Source of the DNA: Anaerolineae bacterium | GTDB taxonomy: Bacteria; Chloroflexota; Anaerolineae; SpSt-600 | DNA: 34,642 nucleotides | Reading direction: 5' to 3' | Assembly: GCA_028275425.1 (NCBI GenBank) | Contig: JAPWUT010000001.1 | Location: 1 to 34,642 of the forward strand | Shown: in pieces, positions 16,815 to 23,985 of the stretch | Numbering within the stretch: position 1 is the first letter of the stretch | How the letters are laid out: each line of letters opens with the position of its first letter | Program-made: the position numbers and the translations under genes | Notes under the pieces: model-generated | Seen by the model: only the letters and a program-made list of their open reading frames with translations | Database searches by the model: none | What the model was told of the DNA's origin: nothing

Positions 16815-16833
16815 AATTCCCAAAAGGAGTTAG
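16675..16833 (+). pseudogene. N-terminal remnant of a GxxExxY-family gene
   Basis: A 52-codon frame from the ATG at 16675 to the TAG at 16831-16833 encodes LSNQIIGAALEVHHQLGPG followed by LLESAY. This is the diagnostic N-terminus of GxxExxY proteins, which are normally about 120-130 residues. After SAYL the frame passes directly into the right inverted-repeat arm, so most of the domain is missing. It is almost certainly a decayed or miniature copy. The hdrA Shine-Dalgarno (AAAGGAG) lies within its last codons. Confidence 0.75.
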
Positions 16834-16837
16834 TCCT

Positions 16838-18796
16838 ATGGAACAGCCGAGGATTGGCGTCTATATCTGCGAGTGTGGCATAAACATTTCGGCTACGGTT
16901 GATGTTAACGCCGTGGCAGAGATAGCTTCCAAGCTCCCTGGCGTTGTCGTGGCCCGAGTCTACAAGTACATGTGCTCCGAACCGGGCCAGAAGATGATAG
17001 CAGAGGACATCCGCAACCTTGGGTTAAATCGGGTTGTGGTGGCCTCCTGCACTCCCCGGATGCATGAATTGACTTTCCAGCGGGTTCTGGAGGCCGCTGG
17101 CCTCAATCCCTATTACTTTGAAATGGCCAACATCCGAGAGCATGTCTCCTGGGTAACTAAGGACCGAAAAGAAGCCACGGAGAAGGCCAAGAGGCTTGTG
17201 CAGGCCGCCGTAATGCGGGTCGCTTTCCACCAGCCCCTGGAGCCACGCCGTGAGCCAGTAACGAAGGCTGCCTTGGTTGTCGGCGGGGGAATCGCCGGAA
17301 TCCAAGCTGCTCTATCCATAGCCGATGCCGGCTATCCGGTCTACTTGGTGGAGAGGGAGCCATCCATCGGCGGCCACATGGCCCAGCTTGATAAAACTTT
17401 CCCCACTCTGGACTGCAGTACCTGAATCCTCGGGCCGAAGATGATGGATGCCGGTCGGCATCCCAACATTACCCTCCTCACCTACAGCGAAGTTGAAGAT
17501 GTATCCGGCTACATCGGCAACTTCACAGTCCGGGTTCGGAAGAAGGCCAGGTCCGTGCGGGAAGAGGTTTGCACCGGCTGCGGCATCTGCCAGGAGAAGT
17601 GCCCGGTTAAAGTCGTTGATACCGGCTTTGAAGCTGGGATGGGTAAGCGCAAGGCTATCTACCGCCCCTTCGCCCAAGCCATCCCTAACGTCCCGGTGAT
17701 TGACCGGGAAAATTGCCTCTGGTTCACTAAAGGCCGATGCCGAGCTTGCGAGAAGCTCTGCCCTGCCGGAGCCATTGACTACGAACAGCAGGACCAAATC
17801 CTGGAGCTTAAGGTAGGGGCAATCGTGGTGGCCACGGGCTTTGCCATGTGGGACCCCCGCAAGCTCCCCCAGTATTCCTATGGCCTTTCCCCCAACATCA
17901 TCACGGGCTTGCAATTTGAAAGGCTCACAAGCGCTGGCGGCCCCACCGGCGGGGAGATATTGACGGCGGAGGGGAAGAAGCCGGAAAGGGTGGCCATAAT
18001 CCACTGCGTGGGAAGCAGGGACGTCAATGCCCACCCCTACTGCTCCCGCATCTGCTGCATGTACTCCCTAAAGCATGCCCACCAAGTGCGCGAGAAGACT
18101 GGCGCCGAAGTCTACGAATTCTACATGGACATGCGCGCTTTCGGGAAAGCCTACGAGGAATTTTACGAGCGCGTCCAGGAAGATGGAGTGATTTTCGTCC
18201 GAGGCCGGGGAGCTGAGGTAGAAGTCCTCCCCAACGGTAAGCTGCGAGTTAAAGGAGAGGATGCCAACTTGGGCCGGCTGGTATTCGTGGACGTGGACAT
18301 GGTAATCCTGGCCACGGCCATAGAGCCTCAGCCCGATGCCGACCGAGTTGCCGCTCTCTTCCGGCTTGGTCGGACCCCTGACGGCTGGTTTGCGGAAGCC
18401 CATCCCAAACTCAGGCCAGTGGAGACGGCCACCGCGGGCATTTTCCTGGCCGGTGCTTGCCAAGGCCCCCGCGACATCCCCGATACCGTCGCCCACGCCG
18501 AGGCTGCAGCCATGGAAGTGGTGAAACTATTCAACCTCGGCGAAGTCGTAATCTCGCCCACCGTCGCCGTAGTGAATGAAGCAGCTTGCGTGGGCTGCGG
18601 AGAATGCATACTGGCCTGCCCTTATTCGGCCATAGCCCGCAACATCCGGGGCAAGGCTGAGGTCAACCCTGCCCTTTGCCAGGGTTGTGGGACCTGCGCC
18701 GCTACCTGTCCTTCCCATGCCATTACTGCCCTTCACTTCACCGACCAAGAGATTGTGGCTCAGATAGATGGCCTATTGGAGCGCGCCATGCTCTGA
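16838..18796 (+). CDS. hdrA: Heterodisulfide reductase subunit A, selenocysteine-containing (TGA recoded at residue 196)
   Basis: Reading through the in-frame TGA at 17423-17425 gives a 652-residue protein, the normal size of HdrA. In order it has an N-terminal domain (GVYICECGINIS), the FAD-binding ALVVGGGIAGIQAAL, and FPTLDCST-Sec-ILGPKM with C193/U196. It continues with [4Fe-4S] motifs (C245-C255; C293-C308), the hallmark C390, C402, C406-C407, and a C-terminal 2x[4Fe-4S] ferredoxin from C584. Several methanogen HdrA proteins carry Sec or Cys at this position, and the paralogue encoded at 10486-13563 has Cys (HDCVLC). HdrA is the flavin-based bifurcation centre of the complex. Without recoding, the product would stop after 195 residues, just beyond the first FAD loop. 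A sequencing error or nonsense mutation is possible but less likely given the position and the hairpin. Confidence 0.92.
17423..17463 (+). promoter_or_regulatory. Selenocysteine UGA codon with candidate bacterial SECIS hairpin
   Basis: The TGA is at 17423-17425. Downstream, GGATGCC (17446-17452) and GGCATCC (17457-17463) form a perfect 7-bp stem closed by a GGTC loop. The loop begins 27 nt after the TGA. Bacterial SECIS elements lie in the coding region just after the UGA and typically place conserved G and U bases in a small apical loop about 16-37 nt away; the E. coli fdhF loop also contains GGUC. This hairpin would be the SelB binding site. selA, selB, selC and selD are not in the window. 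Confidence 0.8.
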
Positions 18797-18846
18797 AACC
18801 ATGGCCTTGTGCCAAAACGCTGGAAAAACATCCGGAGTAGATAAAC

Positions 18847-19884
18847 ATGCCCTTCGATTTGCCACAGAAAACTGTTGGTTACTTTTGCTCTTACGTGCCC
18901 GAGGAATTGCTCATCGCTGCGGGGTTTAACCCCATCCGCATAATCCCCGGCGCAACCGATGCTTCGCTATCCCAAACCCACCTTCAGAGCTACACTTGTT
19001 ACCTTGCCAGAGCTTGCCTCCACCGGGCCATCAAAGGGGAGCTAAACTCCTTGGAAGGGGTGATTTTCACCCACACTTGCGATACAATGCAATGCCTTGC
19101 CGACATATGGCCCCAAGCTTGCCCCCACAAGATAGTGGAAACCTTCAATTTGCCCACCGTCCTGAGCTCGGAGGAAGCTCTCCCTTACACCATGGCCGAA
19201 CTGGAAAGGCTGAAAAGTCGCTTGGAAGCCTCAACAGGCCTCCTCATCGGGGAGGAAGCCCTGAGAGAGGCCGTAAAGATTGCCAACAGGAAGCGTATCC
19301 TCCTGCAAAACCTGGCCTCAAGGCGGGAGAAAATGCCGGCCTCCCGCTTCTTCAGCCTGGTAAACAAAGCCCTCACCTTGCCTTTAGGAGAGGCCATAAG
19401 TTTCCTGGAGAATTTGGAGGTTGAGGAAGAAGAGAACCCCGGCAAAGTCCGGATAGTGCTGGCCGGCTCAACCCTTGATGACCTCAGTTTGGTTGACTTC
19501 ATAGAAGAAAGCGGGGGCAAAATAGTGGATGATGACTTCTGCAACGGCACTCGTTACTTCCAGACCCTCGCCGATGAGTCCATCCCACCCATTGAGGCCA
19601 TAGCCAGACGTCTCCTTGAAAGGCCAATTTGCCCCTGCAAATTCCTCAAGCCTGGTGCTTACTCCCAAAGCTTGCTGGAGAAAACTCGTAAGGCCAAAGC
19701 CCAAGGATTAATCTTGGTACGCCAGAAATTCTGCGACCCTTGGGGCTGGGAATTCCCGCTCATGCAGTCCCTCTTCCAAGAGAAAAAGGTTCCAATCCTC
19801 ATGGTAGAAGTAGAACAACCCGGAAGCCTTGGCCCCATCGCCACCAGGATACAGGCTTTCTTGGAGATGATAGCGGAGGGATAA
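18847..19884 (+). CDS. 2-hydroxyacyl-CoA dehydratase D-component-like (HgdB/BcrB/double-cubane family) Fe-S protein
   Basis: A 345-residue protein of the 2-hydroxyglutaryl-CoA dehydratase/benzoyl-CoA reductase subunit family. It has GYFCSYVPEELLIAAG at the N-terminus, Cys-rich stretches at C51/C57 and C78/C83, DDDFCNGTRYF, and RQKFCDPWGWEF near the C-terminus. Family members bind [4Fe-4S] or double-cubane [8Fe-9S] clusters and perform low-potential reductions driven by an ATP-dependent activator. No partner subunit and no ASKHA-type activator gene is nearby. It may instead take electrons from the Hdr complex, or act as a stand-alone double-cubane-type protein. It starts 50 nt after hdrA and is nearly contiguous with the following oxidoreductase gene. 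Confidence 0.85.
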   Translation: MPFDLPQKTVGYFCSYVPEELLIAAGFNPIRIIPGATDASLSQTHLQSYTCYLARACLHRAIKGELNSLEGVIFTHTCDTMQCLADIWPQACPHKIVETFNLPTVLSSEEALPYTMAELERLKSRLEASTGLLIGEEALREAVKIANRKRILLQNLASRREKMPASRFFSLVNKALTLPLGEAISFLENLEVEEEENPGKVRIVLAGSTLDDLSLVDFIEESGGKIVDDDFCNGTRYFQTLADESIPPIEAIARRLLERPICPCKFLKPGAYSQSLLEKTRKAKAQGLILVRQKFCDPWGWEFPLMQSLFQEKKVPILMVEVEQPGSLGPIATRIQAFLEMIAEG

Positions 19885-19886
19885 AA

Positions 19887-21701
19887 ATGCCCGGAGGATA
19901 TTTAGGCAAAATACTCGTGGTAGACCTCACCCAAGGGCAATGGGAAGTAGAGCCGTTGAGGGAGGAACATGCCTCCCGATTCTTAGGAGGTGGGGGACTT
20001 GCCTGCCGTTACCTCTATGACCTCATCTCCCCCTCCACCGACCCCTTGGGCCCCGATAACATCCTCTTCTTCACCACCGGACCATTGGTGGGGACGAGGG
20101 CTCCTTCCTGTGGCCGCTACACCGCTTGCTTCCTTTCCCCGCTTACAGGAATATGGGGTGAAAGCAATGCTGGCGGATTCTTCGGCCCGGAGATGCGCTT
20201 CGCCGGCTATGATGGAATCCTAATCCGCGGCCGTTCACCCGAACCAGTTTACCTCTGGATTAACGATGGGAAAGTGGAAGTGAGGCCTGCTTCCCACCTC
20301 TGGGGATTGGACACATATAGGGTTCAAGAAGCCATAAAAGAAGAAATCGGGGAGCCAAGAGCCAAGATAGCTTGCATCGGCCCGGCCGGGGAAAAACTGG
20401 TGAAAATGGCCGCCATAATCAACGATAACGCCAGAGCAGCGGCCCGTGGCGGTCCAGGGGCAGTCATGGGCTCAAAGAACCTGAAAGCCATCGCCGTAAA
20501 GGGCTCGGGAACCATCCCCCTCCACAACGAGGCAGCTTTTAACGAAGTAGCCAGGGAAGCCAGGGATTGGGTCCGAGAAGACTTCACCGCCCAACTCTTC
20601 CACTCTGGGGGCACGGCCTTCTGGATGGACCTGGGCCACGAGTTCGGCGATGTCCCGATAAAATACTTCACCAAAGGCTATTTTGAAGGGACCGGCAAAC
20701 TCAGCGGGGCCACCATGGCCGAAACCATCCTGGTCAAGACCAGCGCCTGCTACGGCTGCCCCATCGCTTGTGGTCGGGTCATTGAAGTGAAAGAAGGCCA
20801 ATACAAGCTCCCGGTCACAGAAGGCCCCGAATACGAAACCCTCTGCTCACTCGGAACCCTATTGATGGTTGACAACTTGGCCGCCGTATCCTATGCCAAC
20901 CACCTCTGCAACTCCCTCGGGCTTGACACAATTTCCGTTGGTGTAACCATAGCCTTTGCCTATTACCTTTTTGACCGTGGGGTCGTAAGCGAAAGGGAAG
21001 TGGGCTTTGCCCTCAAGTGGGGTGACCCGGAGGGGGCGATCAGGCTTATAGAGCTCATCTCTCGGAAAGAAGGCTTTGGGGCAATCCTGGCCGAAGGGGT
21101 AAGGTCGGTTGGGGAGCGCTTTGGGCTTCCTGAAGAAGCGGCTCACGTTAAGGGGCTGGAAGTCCCGATGCACGAACCGCGGGCTTTCTTCGGGAGTGCC
21201 CTGGCCTACGCCACATCGCCTCGTGGGGCCTGCCACATGCAGGGTGACCCCTACGCTGTGGACTCTGGGAGCGCCATCCCTGAAATCGGGATAATTCCTG
21301 GGGACCGCTTCAGCGCGGAGGATAAGGCTTGGATGGTAGCTCGCATCCAGGACTGGCGTGCCCTCTACAACTCCATGATAATGTGCCAATTCTGCAGCCC
21401 CGGTCCGGAAAGGATTGCCAAGCTCCTGAGGGAAGCCACAGGGTGGGATATAGGAATTGAGGAGCTTGTAAAGATAGGCAGGGACATCTTTGACCTCAAG
21501 CGGGCATTCAATGTGAAGATGGGGGTAAAACGCCAGGACGATCACCTCCCCTCTTTGCTCCTCCGTCCTCTTCCCGATGGAGGGGCTCAAGGGGCCGTTC
21601 CCGACATGGAAAAACTCCTTGCGGATTACTATGCAGTCCGGGATTGGACCGAAGAAGGCACCCTCAAGCCCGAAAGGATGCGTGAACTGGGGCTGGCTTA
21701 A
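19887..21701 (+). CDS. Aldehyde:ferredoxin oxidoreductase family (tungstopterin) protein
   Basis: A 604-residue protein of typical AOR length. The N-terminal domain begins MPGGYLGKILVVDLTQG. Cluster ligands C288, C291 and C295 lie in CYGCPIACGR, with C500 or C503 as the fourth ligand. These positions closely match those of Pyrococcus furiosus AOR. Pterin-contact regions such as GESNAGGFFGPEMRFAGYDG and NDNARAAARGGPGAVMGSKN are present. The start is the ATG at 19887, 2 nt after the previous stop, with GGAGGG inside the upstream gene; a longer in-frame ATG 49 codons earlier lies wholly within that gene. AORs oxidise aldehydes or, in BamB-type relatives, carry out low-potential aromatic reduction. 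The substrate cannot be assigned. It ends the Hdr operon. Confidence 0.94.
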   Translation: MPGGYLGKILVVDLTQGQWEVEPLREEHASRFLGGGGLACRYLYDLISPSTDPLGPDNILFFTTGPLVGTRAPSCGRYTACFLSPLTGIWGESNAGGFFGPEMRFAGYDGILIRGRSPEPVYLWINDGKVEVRPASHLWGLDTYRVQEAIKEEIGEPRAKIACIGPAGEKLVKMAAIINDNARAAARGGPGAVMGSKNLKAIAVKGSGTIPLHNEAAFNEVAREARDWVREDFTAQLFHSGGTAFWMDLGHEFGDVPIKYFTKGYFEGTGKLSGATMAETILVKTSACYGCPIACGRVIEVKEGQYKLPVTEGPEYETLCSLGTLLMVDNLAAVSYANHLCNSLGLDTISVGVTIAFAYYLFDRGVVSEREVGFALKWGDPEGAIRLIELISRKEGFGAILAEGVRSVGERFGLPEEAAHVKGLEVPMHEPRAFFGSALAYATSPRGACHMQGDPYAVDSGSAIPEIGIIPGDRFSAEDKAWMVARIQDWRALYNSMIMCQFCSPGPERIAKLLREATGWDIGIEELVKIGRDIFDLKRAFNVKMGVKRQDDHLPSLLLRPLPDGGAQGAVPDMEKLLADYYAVRDWTEEGTLKPERMRELGLA

Positions 21702-21755
21702 GGCCAATCTCCGCTCGGGAGAGAGACCAGGGGAGAGATTAACCCCCAGAACGCT

Positions 21756-21945
21756 GGCGGACCCTAAGCCCACGGGGGTGGGCAAATGGGGGGTCCAGGG
21801 GGCGCAAGCCCCCTGGCAGGGGGTGTGGGGGATGTGCCCCCAAAACAAAAAGAGGGGGCGAGCCGCCCGCATTATCAACCCCGCCACGAGTGGGGCCCCA
21901 AAACGCTGGCGGACCCTAAGCCAACGAGGGTGGGATAATTTTCCT
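21756..21945 (+). repeat. Single copy of the ~153-bp repeat after the AOR gene
   Basis: The unit starts GGCGGACCCT at 21756, and a partial copy of the same start recurs at 21909, exactly 153 bp later. It contains CCAGGGGGC-GCAA-GCCCCCTGG and the GGGGGCGAGCCGCCCGC segment. The full gap 21702-22086 also holds GGGAGAGAGACCAGGGGAG before the repeat, resembling the short sequence that precedes the 4219 array. The rest of the gap holds only the promoter listed separately. Confidence 0.88.
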
Positions 21946-22027
21946 AAAATTACCCCCAAGCCTTCGGCTGGATAAAAAGAAAGCGTCGGCGAAAGCCAAC
22001 GCCTGCCAAGAAAACTGATTTAAACCC

Positions 22028-22056
22028 TTGCCAGAAGAAAAAAGCTGTGCTAAAAT
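22028..22056 (+). promoter_or_regulatory. Promoter for the FmdB-type gene
   Basis: TTGCCA (22028-22033) and TAAAAT (22051-22056) are separated by 17 bp, about 30 nt before the ATG at 22087. GGGGGGAAG upstream of the ATG is the likely ribosome binding site. Confidence 0.65.
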
Positions 22057-22086
22057 TAGGCCATAGAATCGGGTTGGGGGGAAGAA

Positions 22087-22320
22087 ATGCCGATATACGA
22101 ATACAGGTGTGGGAATTGCGGCAAGACCTTTGAAATTTTGCGGCCTATAAGCAAAGCCGATGAACCCGCCAGTTGCCCTTACTGCGGTAGCACTGAAACC
22201 GAAAAAGCCATTTCCCTCTTTGCAGCCGTAAGCCGTGGTGAGGGTGGCACAACAAGAACCCTGGGAGGTAACCCTTGCTCAGGGTGCACTGCCACTACAT
22301 GCACAACATGCTCCCGCTAA
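22087..22320 (+). CDS. FmdB-family zinc-ribbon protein
   Basis: A 77-residue protein starting MPIYEYRCGNCGKTFEI, the signature of the FmdB regulatory zinc-ribbon family, with the metal-binding pairs CGNC and CPYC. The C-terminal tail is rich in Gly, Thr and Cys (CSGCTATTCTTCSR), as in many family members. FmdB was named as a putative regulator of formamidase; the molecular role of most homologues is unknown. The gene is monocistronic, with its own promoter and a strong downstream terminator. Confidence 0.93.
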   Translation: MPIYEYRCGNCGKTFEILRPISKADEPASCPYCGSTETEKAISLFAAVSRGEGGTTRTLGGNPCSGCTATTCTTCSR

Positions 22321-22324
22321 AAAG

Positions 22325-22355
22325 CCCGGTTTCCTCCAAGGGAGCCGGGTTTTTT
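22325..22355 (+). terminator. Rho-independent terminator after the FmdB-type gene
   Basis: A 10-bp stem (CCCGGTTTCC pairing with GGGAGCCGGG, two G-T pairs) around a 5-nt loop spans 22325-22349, followed by TTTTTT. It begins 4 nt after the stop codon. Confidence 0.92.
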
Positions 22356-22394
22356 AATCCGGTAGTCACTCCTTTAAGTAATGGATGAGTGGTT

Positions 22395-23954
22395 ATGCTA
22401 ACTTTACAATGCCAACTGCGCTTTGAGTGCCAAAAGGACCAAGAAGCAGTTTTTCAGCTCATGCACCGCTTCTCCTCCGCTATGCGCTTCGCTTTCCAGC
22501 GCTTCCTTGAGGGAAAGGAGGAGAACGAAGTCCTAAAGGAGCTTTCTTCGCTCTTCAACCTCAACTCCCGCTACGCCTACGGCGCATTGGTAAAGGCTAA
22601 GATGACCATTGCCTCCCAGAAGGAGCTTGGCCAGAGCCCGAAGAAGGTGGTCTTCGGAGGGAGAAAGCTCTTTGAGGAGCTTGCCAGAAAGCACCTTTCC
22701 GGGAAGCGAAGGGATGAGCTTCTCAAGAAGTGGAGGGAGAGAAGGCAAGGCTTGCTTTTCGCCGTGGGCCAGAAGCACGCAAAAGGCAACAAGAACCTGA
22801 GGCTGGTCTGGGTTGATGGCCACCTTTTCCTTCGCATCAACGTTGGGGAAAGGGAATGGGTTTATGCCAAGGTAATCCGAAAAGTGAAACGGGATAGGGA
22901 TAAGTGGAAGGTGCTTTTAGGACGCCTAATGAGGGCGGAAGCTACAGGGGATTGGTTCCCCTACACTGTCACCTTGCGCCGGAAGGAAGGCAAGCTCTAT
23001 GCCTTCATCTCCTTTGAGGAGGAGCTACCTCCGGTTTCAATCACCAAAGCTCAAGGAGTAATAGGGCTTGACCTCAATGCCGTTCCGCAGCATGTGGCCT
23101 GGGCGGAAGCTTCCTCGGATGGGAACTTGGTCTCCCATGGGGCCGTGCCCATCCCCGACCTTTCTGGGAAGCCCAAGAAAGTGCGAGATTACATTCTCTG
23201 GCTTACGGCCTGGCAGGTAGTTCGCCTGGCCAAGGAGAAAAGGAAGGCCATTGCTTTGGAGCGCCTTAAGCGTATGCCTAAAGGAGAGCGTGGGGATGGG
23301 AAGCCAGCCCTTAGGCGTAAGCTTGGAAATTGGGCCTACCGGAGCCTGAGGGAAAAGATTAAGGTTCTGGCCTTGCGGGAAGGGATTGAAGTTGTGGAAG
23401 TGAGCCCGGCTTACACTTCGGTCATAGGGGCATTGAAGTATGCTCCGCAGCACCTACTGGACAAGGACCGGGCAGCGGCTTTGGTGATTGCCAGGCGTGC
23501 CCTGGGGTTTGAAGAGAAGATGCCCAAGCATTACGAACGCTTATTAGGTGACGGAGAATTCCTTGGCTACGCTGTTTCCTATTGGGAAGAGAAGGTTGAA
23601 GAGCTGAGGGCGAGGAAGAGGGAAGAGAGGAACAAGTGGAAGAGGAATGCGGTTCGGGGGAGTTTGGAGAAAGCTAAAAAGTCCCTCCAGCTTCTTAGGG
23701 AAAGTGTGGGTGGCGAGCCGGCTTCCCAAGAGACGGCCAACCGATGGAAGGAGCCGGTGAGGGGCGGGCCTTTGGGCCCGCAAAAAGCTTGGCAAGTCGC
23801 CTATGTAGCCCTCACTGAGCCTCTCCTTGGGAGGTCTCTTAGGGACCTCTCTCCCCTGAGGCCGGTTTTAGTCTTGGGGGATTGGGAGAGGCCGGCGAGA
23901 AGGTTAGCTCCTGACCTGGTCCAGGGGCGGGATTATCAACACTATAGGGGATGA
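22395..23954 (+). CDS. TnpB-like RuvC protein lacking the zinc finger (IS605 OrfB superfamily)
   Basis: A protein of about 519 residues with an N-terminal helical/basic region (FSSAMRFAFQRFLEG) and a RuvC-like fold. The catalytic triad is visible as D226 (VIGLDLN), E289 (AIALERL) and D358 (DRAAALVIARR). TnpB normally has a CxxC...CxxC zinc finger between the last two motifs. Here that interval reads SPAYTSVIGALKYAPQH and has no cysteine. The C-terminal ~140 residues are a charged extension with a basic coiled-coil-like stretch. No tnpA is adjacent, so the gene cannot move alone by the classic IS200/IS605 route. The start could be the ATG at 22395 or a GTG two codons earlier; neither has a good Shine-Dalgarno. 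A domesticated nuclease or RNA-guided protein is possible. Confidence 0.85.
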   Translation: MLTLQCQLRFECQKDQEAVFQLMHRFSSAMRFAFQRFLEGKEENEVLKELSSLFNLNSRYAYGALVKAKMTIASQKELGQSPKKVVFGGRKLFEELARKHLSGKRRDELLKKWRERRQGLLFAVGQKHAKGNKNLRLVWVDGHLFLRINVGEREWVYAKVIRKVKRDRDKWKVLLGRLMRAEATGDWFPYTVTLRRKEGKLYAFISFEEELPPVSITKAQGVIGLDLNAVPQHVAWAEASSDGNLVSHGAVPIPDLSGKPKKVRDYILWLTAWQVVRLAKEKRKAIALERLKRMPKGERGDGKPALRRKLGNWAYRSLREKIKVLALREGIEVVEVSPAYTSVIGALKYAPQHLLDKDRAAALVIARRALGFEEKMPKHYERLLGDGEFLGYAVSYWEEKVEELRARKREERNKWKRNAVRGSLEKAKKSLQLLRESVGGEPASQETANRWKEPVRGGPLGPQKAWQVAYVALTEPLLGRSLRDLSPLRPVLVLGDWERPARRLAPDLVQGRDYQHYRG

Positions 23955-23960
23955 CCAGGT
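23914..23960 (+). repeat. 8-bp inverted repeat spanning the TnpB-like stop codon
   Basis: ACCTGGTC (23914-23921) and GACCAGGT (23953-23960) are perfect inverted repeats 31 nt apart, and the TGA stop (23952-23954) overlaps the right arm. A TTTAATCC run follows. It may be a weak terminator or the right-end structure of a former IS605-type element, where the 3' end of tnpB overlaps its guide RNA. This is suggestive only. Confidence 0.4.
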
Positions 23961-23985
23961 TTAATCCTCAAGGAGGAGGAAAACA

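Noticed and set aside
16838..17425. hdrA as a frame-truncated pseudogene of 195 codons plus a separate 451-codon gene from 17441
   Set aside because: Both halves are in the same frame, separated only by TGA and five sense codons. The TGA falls on a known Cys/Sec position, and a SECIS-like hairpin follows. The ATG at 17441 has no ribosome binding site.
18797..18846. Fragment GCCAAAACGCTGG resembling the 153-bp repeat between hdrA and the dehydratase-like gene
   Set aside because: Only about 13 bases match, which is too short to call a repeat relic.
20859..21959. 366-codon minus-strand ORF opposite the AOR gene
   Set aside because: It lies opposite a clearly conserved AOR and runs into the 153-bp repeat. 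It has no recognisable domain or ribosome binding site.
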